A program made the position numbers and the translations under genes. This document shows, piece after piece, positions 1-5,207 of a stretch of 5,207 nt of DNA (positions are counted from its first letter, which is position 1; every line of letters starts with the position of its first letter). The notes below the pieces were generated by a model. That model searched no databases. It was not told the DNA's origin and saw only the letters and a list, made by a program, of their open reading frames with translations. Where the stretch lies: the NCBI GenBank assembly GCA_028715665.1, contig JAQURI010000108.1, forward strand, positions 1-5,207, given 5' to 3'. Source of the DNA: Candidatus Ratteibacteria bacterium. Its GTDB lineage: Bacteria; CAIJMQ01.

Positions 1-1134
1 ATTTTCAAGATATGATTCTATTAATTTCTTGCGAAGTTCTTTGCCTCTGTCATACAACCTTTTCAGTTTTTTGGGTTTAGTGTTTTGTATGACATAAGCG
101 ACCATAATAGGGAACGCTACCGTTACGTCAAGATATGCGGTAACCGTTTCTTCCAGTTGCTTTGGGTCTATTTTTCCCCAGCTTGCCGCTTCGCTTGGCG
201 GCGCACCCGATAAACCGCCCGTGTCGGGCCTTGCATCCGTTATATTGATATCGTAATCCTGTCCCATTTCCGGTATCATCAGGACTTCCTGGATCTGCGG
301 CTCGGTCTGGAGCATAAAGTTCTTGGGGCTTCCGCCGCCGATTAAGATAACGCCTGTTTTTCCTTTTTCGTATCTCTTGGCGTTTAAGATTATCGCTGTC
401 GAATCGTTTACGTCTATGCTCGGATTTATTTTTAATTTGAATTTGTTTTGCAGTCCCGAAGCTTCCGCCAAAAGTTCAATTCCCGCCACATTCATCCCGA
501 TTGTCGAATCGCCGGGCGATGATGTGAAAACAGGAATGCCGTTTCTGTAAGCCGCCGCGACAATACTTACCTGTCCGGTATTATTTTTTTTCTCAAGTTC
601 GTCTAATACTTTGCCCAGATGGTGATAAAATTCGCGGGTTCCCATCTCTTTTTGGAATTCGGGCCTTACCAGTATTTTCCTCAATATCCTGTCGGTTTCC
701 ATTAAAACATCTTCGTAATCGAATAAAATATCGTAAATTCTTGTTACACCTTTCGCTCTTAAATCTGTATCGTCCACATTATGGCTTCCGCGAAACATCG
801 GAAGGTTTAGCGCATAATGCATATCGTGGTACATATTTGCGCCTGTTGCGACTATCCAGTCGACAAATCCGTGGTTCATTAGCGGAATTATTGCCGACGG
901 ACCAAGCCCTGCCGGGGTCAATGCGCCCGCTAAGCTTAGTCCTATCGTTACGTCTTCTTTCGAATATCTATCTTTTAAAAGATTGCACGCGACACGCAGC
1001 CTTCCGCCGTTATAAGCATCCATGTTATCTACGAGTTTTGCTATGTCCGTATTTTTATCGATTGCTTTCGGAAGTATTCTTTTTCCCGACAAATATTTTG
1101 CTTTTCCGGGGCAGCCAGATTTCTTATGTTCCAT
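1..1134 (-). CDS. Deoxyhypusine synthase-like (homospermidine/polyamine aminobutyltransferase family) protein, 3' end cut by window
   Basis: The 378 codons visible from the ATG at 1134 cover a whole deoxyhypusine synthase fold; the stop lies left of base 1. Family enzymes use NAD to oxidise spermidine or a related amine and pass the aminobutyl group to an acceptor through a lysine imine. The stretch SEAASWGKI (residues 314-322) matches the family's EAVSWGK motif and keeps that lysine as K321. Other recognisable stretches are SLAGALTPAGLG (67-78), GANMYHDMHY (98-107), GSHNVDDTD (116-124), SSPGDSTIG (205-213) and the glycine-rich GVILIGGGSPKNF (261-273), which fit the NAD and amine site. There is no signal peptide, so it should be cytoplasmic. 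The start is set by AGGAG at 1140-1144, five bases upstream. Bacteria have no eIF5A, so the product is more likely a homospermidine or other polyamine enzyme (COG1899, sometimes called speY) than a true deoxyhypusine synthase. The family call is firm; the substrate is not. It lies 182 bases downstream of the pectate lyase on the same strand. Confidence 0.93.
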   Translation of the reverse strand, partial: MEHKKSGCPGKAKYLSGKRILPKAIDKNTDIAKLVDNMDAYNGGRLRVACNLLKDRYSKEDVTIGLSLAGALTPAGLGPSAIIPLMNHGFVDWIVATGANMYHDMHYALNLPMFRGSHNVDDTDLRAKGVTRIYDILFDYEDVLMETDRILRKILVRPEFQKEMGTREFYHHLGKVLDELEKKNNTGQVSIVAAAYRNGIPVFTSSPGDSTIGMNVAGIELLAEASGLQNKFKLKINPSIDVNDSTAIILNAKRYEKGKTGVILIGGGSPKNFMLQTEPQIQEVLMIPEMGQDYDINITDARPDTGGLSGAPPSEAASWGKIDPKQLEETVTAYLDVTVAFPIMVAYVIQNTKPKKLKRLYDRGKELRKKLIESYLEN

Positions 1135-1139
1135 TTCTT

Positions 1140-1144
1140 CTCCT
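1140..1144 (-). promoter_or_regulatory. Ribosome binding site of the deoxyhypusine synthase-like gene
   Basis: On the minus strand AGGAG stands five bases before the ATG at 1134-1132, inside a purine run. This is a good Shine-Dalgarno match and fixes the start codon. Confidence 0.8.
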
Positions 1145-1163
1145 TTTTTCAGTAAACCCCGCT

Positions 1164-1183
1164 CCCCATGCTAAAGCACAGGG
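1164..1183 (-). other. Hairpin B, complete only on the minus strand through two G·U pairs
   Basis: On the minus strand CCCTGTGC pairs with GCATGGGG across a TTTA loop: eight base pairs, two of them G·U or G·T wobbles. The plus strand would have two A·C mismatches at the same places. The overlapping five-base stem GCTTT (1183-1187) with AAAGC (1173-1177) is an alternative fold that cannot form at the same time. No run of T follows on either strand, so it is not an ordinary intrinsic terminator. Confidence 0.6.
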
Positions 1184-1226
1184 CTTTGGGGAAACCTTAA
1201 TAACACAAACCTTCCATCCTTCCCTC

Positions 1227-1244
1227 TCCGCTCTAAAGAGCGGA
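1227..1244. other. Hairpin A, perfect 7-bp inverted repeat with 4-base loop
   Basis: TCCGCTC (1227-1233) and GAGCGGA (1238-1244) are perfect inverted repeats around TAAA (TTTA on the minus strand). There is no T tract on either side, so termination of the pectate lyase transcript here would not be of the standard intrinsic type. The loop and its closing base pair match those of hairpin B, 44 bases away. Confidence 0.7.
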
Positions 1245-1273
1245 ACTTTACGGGGCAGAGTAAATAATTTCAG

Positions 1274-1308
1274 ATTATATTTTAATGAAATTGCCGTTTA
1301 AGAGCAAT
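1274..1308 (-). promoter_or_regulatory. Candidate promoter for the deoxyhypusine synthase-like gene
   Basis: On the minus strand just after the pectate lyase stop there is a consensus -10 hexamer TATAAT (1279-1274), overlapping a second TAAAAT (1284-1279). A weak -35 TTGCTC (1307-1302) is 17 bases from TAAAAT; no good -35 suits TATAAT itself. Transcription would start near 1267 and give a leader of roughly 130 bases containing both hairpins. The -10 is convincing; the -35 is poor. Confidence 0.4.
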
Positions 1309-1316
1309 GAAAACTT

Positions 1317-2273
1317 TTATAATCTACCGGCGCCTGCGCCTTCACGGACTATTTTGGGGACATCTACGGCATTATCGGGAGTATAGTCATAGTATTCGGA
1401 AGGGTCAAAAACTATTCCTTTTGTTTGCACGGGACCGCTGTTTAAAAAGACATTGTTTTTCTCTTCCAAATTCCCCTCGGGAGACGAAAGATATCCCGTA
1501 ACAGTCGGATTTTTCACATTTGCAAAATAGTTGTTTTCAACGAGAACTTTTGCGTTGCATGTAGAAGCAACTCCATAATTATTATTCGTATAGTAGTTAT
1601 TGAATACATGGACTTCCCCGAAACGAATTCTCGGATGTCTTTCTTTTGTGCCGTTGAACCAATTATGATGAAAAGTCACTTTTAAAAATCCTATATCTTC
1701 TTTGTAATTATCGCTGTGTCCCACAAGAGAGGTCTTTTGATGACTTGAAAATTTGTTCCATGATATCGTGATGTATGAAGCGCGGCGTTTGATGTCAATT
1801 AGACCGTCGCGACCGTTTGAAAAAGTGCAGTGGTCTATCCAGATATGGTTAGAATCTTTCTCTATGTTGATTGAATCGTCAACGGCATCCTCAAAAGAAA
1901 TATTCTTTATTATGATGTTGCTGACACCGGATAAGTTCAATCCGCCAAATCGTAATTTTGCGGCGGAGCCGATCCCCATGATGGTTTTATCTGATTTTAC
2001 GCGATGCATCTTTTTGGGCAGATTTATATTTCCGAAAACAAGTATCATATAAGGCTTATCTTGAGCTATATATTTCAAAAAATCTTCGGCATTTGACGCT
2101 GTTATCGTATCGCCTCCCTTCCCGCCCGTTGTCCCCGACCCGCATGAAGCAAAGCCGATAAGAGTATCTTCGAATTTTATATTTTGGGGAAAGGATTGAT
2201 AGTAACCCCCAAAAAATAAACAGAACGATATAAGAAAAGAAATTTTAATTTTTGTTTTTGTGAACTTTTGCAT
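1317..2273 (-). CDS. Secreted pectate lyase, polysaccharide lyase family 1
   Basis: This 318-residue protein cleaves polygalacturonate (pectin backbone) by calcium-dependent beta-elimination outside the cytoplasm. It opens with a lysine-rich n-region and a hydrophobic segment (about residues 10-24), a Sec signal peptide probably cut near 25-30. The mature part starts with the PL1-type GFASCGSGTTGG (40-51), then parallel beta-helix rungs, NIIIKNISFEDAVDDS (119-134), the family motif HIWIDHCTFS (143-152), DGLIDIKR (156-163) and RHPRIRFGEVHVFNNYY (212-228). By analogy with PelC and Bacillus Pel, D132 or D133, D156 and D160 would bind calcium, K180 the substrate, and R212 would be the catalytic base with R217 beside it. 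The chain ends at the usual GAG(A)GRL tail, so it is a complete single-domain enzyme with no binding module or sorting domain. The start is the only Met before residue 76 and TAA precedes it in frame, although no clear Shine-Dalgarno site is present. It is divergent from purD. Confidence 0.95.
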   Translation of the reverse strand: MQKFTKTKIKISFLISFCLFFGGYYQSFPQNIKFEDTLIGFASCGSGTTGGKGGDTITASNAEDFLKYIAQDKPYMILVFGNINLPKKMHRVKSDKTIMGIGSAAKLRFGGLNLSGVSNIIIKNISFEDAVDDSINIEKDSNHIWIDHCTFSNGRDGLIDIKRRASYITISWNKFSSHQKTSLVGHSDNYKEDIGFLKVTFHHNWFNGTKERHPRIRFGEVHVFNNYYTNNNYGVASTCNAKVLVENNYFANVKNPTVTGYLSSPEGNLEEKNNVFLNSGPVQTKGIVFDPSEYYDYTPDNAVDVPKIVREGAGAGRL

Positions 2274-2290
2274 CTGTTAAAATGGGTTTT

Positions 2291-2320
2291 TTGGAAATTG
2301 TAGCCTTATTTTAGTAAAAT
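2291..2320 (+). promoter_or_regulatory. Predicted sigma-70-type promoter of purD
   Basis: TTGGAA (2291-2296) and TAAAAT (2315-2320) are 18 bases apart, giving a start near 2327 and a leader of about 30 bases. The transcript would probably continue into the GH30 gene. No purine operator or riboswitch is recognisable in so short a leader. Confidence 0.5.
2308..2320. repeat. 13-base palindrome formed by the two divergent -10 boxes
   Basis: ATTTTA-G-TAAAAT is a perfect 6+1+6 palindrome. Its right arm is the predicted -10 of purD and its left arm, read on the other strand, the predicted -10 of the pectate lyase. It could also be an operator half-site pair, but AT-rich palindromes of this size can arise by chance. 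Confidence 0.6.
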
Positions 2321-2336
2321 TACTCACAATCCTCAA
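2308..2336 (-). promoter_or_regulatory. Predicted sigma-70-type promoter of the pectate lyase gene
   Basis: On the minus strand TTGAGG (2336-2331) and TAAAAT (2313-2308) are separated by 17 bases, giving a start near 2301 and a leader of about 28 bases. The -10 box is one arm of the palindrome shared with the purD promoter. Confidence 0.55.
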
Positions 2337-2342
2337 TAATCG

Positions 2343-2348
2343 TAAGGA
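2343..2348 (+). promoter_or_regulatory. Ribosome binding site of purD
   Basis: TAAGGA lies nine bases before the ATG at 2358. In-frame TAA at 2352-2354 excludes an earlier start. Confidence 0.7.
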
Positions 2349-2357
2349 ATATAAAAT

Positions 2358-3632
2358 ATGAAAATACTTGTTATCGGAAGCGGCGGAAGAGAACATGCGC
2401 TTGTCTGGAAAATCTCGCAAAGTCCTTTGGTAGAAAAAATATATTGCGCTCCCGGAAACGGCGGGATAGAAAAACAGGCGCAGTGTATTAACATTAAAGC
2501 CGACGATATAAAAGAACTTAAAAATTTTGCCCTGAAAGAAAAAATAGATTTGACCGTTGTCGGCCCCGAAATTCCGCTTGTAAAAGGGATAGTCGACGAA
2601 TTTGAAAAAGCGGGGTTGAAAGTTTTCGGGCCTAATAAAAAGGCGGCGCAACTTGAAGGAAGCAAAATATTCGCAAAGGACTTGATGAAAAAATACGGCA
2701 TCCCCACTGCCGAATTCGAAGTTTTCGATAATTTTAAAAAAGCCGTCTCGTATATAAAATCTAAAAAACTCCCGATTGTCGTGAAAGCCGACGGTTTAGC
2801 CGCAGGCAAAGGGGTTATTATATGCAAAACGCAGGACGAAGCAATAAAAGCCGTCACGGAAATAATGGAGGACAAAATTTTCGCAGATGCAGGCAATAAA
2901 GTCGTAATAGAGGAGTGTCTTGAAGGCGAAGAAGCATCAATCCTCGCGTTTACCGACGGTGAAAATATTAAACTTTTACCGAGTTCTCAAGACCATAAAC
3001 GTATATACGACGACGACAAAGGCCCCAATACGGGCGGAATGGGAGCATATTCTCCGGCCCCGATTGTCAACGAAAATCTTCTGGCATTTGTAGAAAAAAA
3101 TATCATAAAACGGACAATAGACGGCTTAAAAAAAGAGGGTATTGTTTACAAAGGAATTCTCTATGCCGGACTTATGATAAAGGACAATAAGCCCAGCGTG
3201 CTGGAATTCAATGTCCGGTTCGGCGACCCGGAAACGCAGGCAATTTTACCGAGAATCGAGACGGATATCGTTCCCCTCATTTTGGCGACGATTGACGGCA
3301 CATTGAATAATGTCGAATATAAAATAAAAAACGAATCTTGTGTCTGCGTTGTTTTGGCTTCCGGCGGTTATCCCGACAGTTACCAGAAAGGAAAAGTAAT
3401 TAAAGGTTTGGATAAAATCGAAGATTCGCAAAACACCATCGTTTTTCATGCGGGCACAAAAAAATCGGAAAGCGGAGATATATTAACCGATGGAGGAAGG
3501 GTCCTCGGAGTAAGCGCGCTCGGTAAAAATATAAGAGAAGCCATCAATAATGTTTATACTTCGGTTGGTTTCATCAATTTCGAAAATATGCATTATAGAA
3601 AAGATATCGGCCAAAGAGCATTAAGAAAATAA
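2358..3632 (+). CDS. purD: Phosphoribosylamine-glycine ligase (GAR synthetase)
   Basis: PurD joins 5-phosphoribosylamine and glycine with ATP to make glycinamide ribonucleotide, the second step of de novo purine synthesis, in the cytoplasm. The 424 residues match the usual 420-430 of a monofunctional bacterial enzyme. In order: the N-domain starts with KILVIGSGGREHAL (2-15) and APGNGG (31-36), with VVGPE at 67-71; the ATP-grasp region carries VVKADGLAAGKGV (141-153), the lid and active-site stretch SSQDHKRIYDDDKGPNTGGMGAYSP (209-233 overall), and EFNVRFGDPE (283-292), where E283 and N285 are the expected Mg ligands; the C-domain has TDGGRVLGV (377-385) and ends in the family's FENMHYRKDIGQRAL signature. 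All key motifs are intact. The start is supported by TAAGGA upstream and by the standard N-terminus. The next gene begins 26 bases later with no terminator between, so the two are probably co-transcribed. No other pur gene is in view. Confidence 0.98.
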   Translation: MKILVIGSGGREHALVWKISQSPLVEKIYCAPGNGGIEKQAQCINIKADDIKELKNFALKEKIDLTVVGPEIPLVKGIVDEFEKAGLKVFGPNKKAAQLEGSKIFAKDLMKKYGIPTAEFEVFDNFKKAVSYIKSKKLPIVVKADGLAAGKGVIICKTQDEAIKAVTEIMEDKIFADAGNKVVIEECLEGEEASILAFTDGENIKLLPSSQDHKRIYDDDKGPNTGGMGAYSPAPIVNENLLAFVEKNIIKRTIDGLKKEGIVYKGILYAGLMIKDNKPSVLEFNVRFGDPETQAILPRIETDIVPLILATIDGTLNNVEYKIKNESCVCVVLASGGYPDSYQKGKVIKGLDKIEDSQNTIVFHAGTKKSESGDILTDGGRVLGVSALGKNIREAINNVYTSVGFINFENMHYRKDIGQRALRK

Positions 3633-3642
3633 ACACTCGATT

Positions 3643-3648
3643 AGGAGG
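3643..3648 (+). promoter_or_regulatory. Strong ribosome binding site of the GH30 gene
   Basis: AGGAGG, a full anti-16S match, lies ten bases before the ATG at 3659. It is the best Shine-Dalgarno site in the window and decides the start of the secreted hydrolase. The spacing is slightly long. Confidence 0.8.
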
Positions 3649-3658
3649 AATAACGTAT

Positions 3659-5207
3659 ATGAAATATTTTTTTACTGTTTTGATATTCATTGTGATACTG
3701 TCGCTAATCCCGGCTTATTGCGAGAATATCAATATACTTGCCAATCCCGATTTCGAAGAAGAAAGCATTGCCGGGTGGGTTGGACGCGGATGCCAAATCT
3801 CGTTATCCAAAGATAGCCATAGCGGTCTTCAAAGCGGTTTTGCCCATAACAGAACTGCGACATGGCAGGGAATCAGCCAGTCGCTTCTTGGGAAAATAAA
3901 GAAGGGCGGAGAATACGAAGTGTCTGCTTGGGTAAAAATCGGCAATGCCGAAAGCGATAATGTTTATATAACGGCGGAACAGTCCGATGAAAACGGCATC
4001 AAATATATCCGCATAGCAAGCGGTGTTGCTTCAAGTTCCCAGTGGATTCAACTTTCAGGAACTTTTAAGCCGGAAATAACGGGAGAATTATTCGTAATGA
4101 ACATTTATGCGGAAGGCCCTGCTTCAGGAGTAGACATATATGTCGACGAAGTCAATGTTTTTGGTTCCCTTGCCGATTTAACGCCGAGCCCTAATGCCAA
4201 AGGTTCGGTTGACACAACTATCCGTTACCAAATCATAGAAGGTTTCGGCGCCTCCGTTGCATGGCAAGCCGACTGGCTTAATGCACATCCAAGAAGAACC
4301 CGACTTTATAACCTTTTGTTTAAAGAATTGAACCTCAATGCTTACAGGTTCAGCAATACCTATCTTTTTAACCATAAAAATCTAAACGAAACGGCAAAAA
4401 TAATTAAAAACGCAGAGCACATATTGGGCCATCCTTTAAAAATCAAGGTTGCCGCATGGACTCCGCCCGCTTTTCTAAAAAGCAATAATGATTTAGTAGG
4501 AGGCACGCTCAAAAAAGATTCCGACGGCAAATATGTTTATGAAGAATTTGCCAGGTGGTGGGCGGACAGTTTATTCAACTTTTCAAAGAAAGGTATAAAT
4601 GTCGATTATTTAAGTATACAAAACGAACCTGATACAATAACACAATATGAATCTTGCAGACTTATCCCGAATGAAGATGCCGATACTGCGGGTTATAATT
4701 TAGCTCTGGAAGCTGTTTATCAGGAGCTACATGCAAGGATGGGGGACAAAATGCCGAAACTGCTTGCTCCCGACACTATGGGATTTAGAAATTCCAGAGC
4801 ATATATTGACGCACTCATCAATCCGGAACACGTTTACGGCTATGCGCACCATATTTACAGCGACGGGGTAGGGGCATTCGAAAATCCGAGGTCTTATGTG
4901 GGAGAAATGATTGGCTATGCCAAACAATACGGCAACAAGCCCCTGTATCAGACGGAATATTCCAGAAATTCGAATTACCAGAGAGCGGGATTCAATGACG
5001 CTATTTTTACGGCATGGCATATCCATAACTGTTTGGTTTATGAGAGTGTGAAAGCATATTATTACTGGGATCTTATCTGGAATCAGGAGGTAAAAGGGCT
5101 TATTTCGCTCGCCCGTCCCAAAGGCAGTCGGGGTTATACCATCAATCCGTCTTATTATGCTTTGAAACATTTTTCTGCGTTTACTGATGACGGCTGGCAG
5201 CGTATCC
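3659..5207 (+). CDS. Secreted CBM4_9-GH30 glycoside hydrolase (xylanase/glucanase-type), 3' end cut by window
   Basis: 516 codons are visible with no stop; the gene runs off the window. Residues 1-21 form a Sec signal peptide (long hydrophobic core, then PAYC). Residues about 25-168 fit a CBM4_9-type beta-sandwich: NILANPDFEEESIAGW at the front, GGEYEVSAWVKIG (83-95), and VDIYVDEVNVFG (158-169) as the closing strand. From EGFGASVAWQADW (194-206) the chain is a GH30 (beta/alpha)8 barrel: KVAAWTPPAFLKSNND (263-278), YLSIQNEPD (317-325) with E323 as acid/base, HHIYSDG (397-403), and LYQTEYSRN (429-437) with E433 as nucleophile. RGYTINPSYYALKHFS (491-506) marks the return to the family's C-terminal beta-structure, so only that side domain and any sorting module are missing. 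The general resemblance is to GH30 endo-xylanases, but I cannot identify the glucuronate-binding arginine of subfamily 8, so the exact substrate is open. With the pectate lyase it points to hemicellulose and pectin breakdown. Confidence 0.92.
   Translation, partial: MKYFFTVLIFIVILSLIPAYCENINILANPDFEEESIAGWVGRGCQISLSKDSHSGLQSGFAHNRTATWQGISQSLLGKIKKGGEYEVSAWVKIGNAESDNVYITAEQSDENGIKYIRIASGVASSSQWIQLSGTFKPEITGELFVMNIYAEGPASGVDIYVDEVNVFGSLADLTPSPNAKGSVDTTIRYQIIEGFGASVAWQADWLNAHPRRTRLYNLLFKELNLNAYRFSNTYLFNHKNLNETAKIIKNAEHILGHPLKIKVAAWTPPAFLKSNNDLVGGTLKKDSDGKYVYEEFARWWADSLFNFSKKGINVDYLSIQNEPDTITQYESCRLIPNEDADTAGYNLALEAVYQELHARMGDKMPKLLAPDTMGFRNSRAYIDALINPEHVYGYAHHIYSDGVGAFENPRSYVGEMIGYAKQYGNKPLYQTEYSRNSNYQRAGFNDAIFTAWHIHNCLVYESVKAYYYWDLIWNQEVKGLISLARPKGSRGYTINPSYYALKHFSAFTDDGWQRI

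Larger units (their letters stand above)
1151..1264. repeat. Two-hairpin intergenic cassette bounded by AGTAAA direct repeats (IS200/IS605-end-like or REP-like)
   Basis: Most of the gap between the pectate lyase and the deoxyhypusine synthase-like gene is a GC-richer block of about 100 bases. It lies between AGTAAA at 1151-1156 and AGTAAA at 1259-1264 and holds two hairpins whose loops read TTTA on the minus strand (1227-1244 and 1164-1183). Each hairpin has a GGGGAG- or GGAGAGGG-like purine run on its 3' side (minus strand), and a GGGG/CCCC run lies next to each repeat. This arrangement is reminiscent of the subterminal hairpins of IS200/IS605-group elements and of REP palindromes. No transposase is present. 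If mobile, it would be a non-autonomous remnant. The alternative is a structured mRNA leader of the downstream gene. The structure is visible; its origin is inference. Confidence 0.45.

Noticed and set aside
1227..1244. Intrinsic terminator for the pectate lyase transcript
   Set aside because: The hairpin is good but no T tract follows it on either strand.
1151..1264. CRISPR array
   Set aside because: Only two short hairpins of differing sequence are present; there is no regular repeat-spacer pattern.
741..1301. Long plus-strand open frame opposite the deoxyhypusine synthase-like gene and the hairpin block
   Set aside because: It is antisense to a well-supported gene, has no family resemblance and no good ribosome site; its last part merely translates the hairpins.
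1753..2052. Plus-strand open frame opposite the pectate lyase
   Set aside because: It is a shadow of the beta-helix coding region with no ribosome site or known family.
2333..2896. Minus-strand open frame inside purD
   Set aside because: It overlaps the conserved N-terminal and ATP-grasp coding of purD and shows no recognisable domain.
3565..3598. Promoter for GH30 within the 3' end of purD (TTGGTT then CATTAT)
   Set aside because: The match is weak and lies in the coding bases of a conserved purD motif; chance is likely in AT-leaning sequence.
4727..5170. Minus-strand open frame opposite the GH30 catalytic region
   Set aside because: The plus-strand frame carries the family motifs, including the nucleophile; this one has none.

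Overview
The window is a compact stretch of a bacterial chromosome: protein-coding throughout, with short gaps, AT-leaning codon use and purine-rich Shine-Dalgarno sites before three of the four genes. It holds two genes on the minus strand and two on the plus strand, arranged around a divergent 84-base promoter region (2274-2357). No stretch of 300 bases or more lacks a gene. The secreted plant cell-wall enzymes (a PL1 pectate lyase and a GH30 hydrolase with an N-terminal carbohydrate-binding module) suggest a fermentative or saprophytic polysaccharide degrader, perhaps an uncultured lineage. Nothing in the window fixes the phylum.

Left arm, minus strand, read from the centre outward. A complete pectate lyase gene (2273 to 1317) is followed by a 182-base gap and then a bacterial deoxyhypusine-synthase-like gene (1134 to beyond base 1). 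The latter belongs to the NAD-dependent aminobutyl-transfer family that bacteria usually use in polyamine rather than eIF5A metabolism. The gap holds a candidate promoter with a consensus -10 box and two hairpins with the same CTTTAG-type apex. The hairpins lie between two AGTAAA direct repeats and resemble the ends of IS200/IS605-type elements or REP-like palindromes.

Right arm, plus strand. A complete purD (2358-3632; purine biosynthesis) is followed after 26 bases by a secreted CBM4_9-GH30 hydrolase (3659 to beyond the window end) with a strong Shine-Dalgarno site. The two are probably co-transcribed, although their functions are unrelated.

Centre. The purD and pectate lyase promoters face away from each other, and their predicted -10 boxes are the two arms of one 13-base palindrome, so the two transcription starts probably compete. 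I see no tRNA, rRNA, CRISPR array, transposase, defence system or convincing intrinsic terminator. The most unusual features are the shared palindromic promoter core and the two-hairpin cassette; the genes belong to recognised families.
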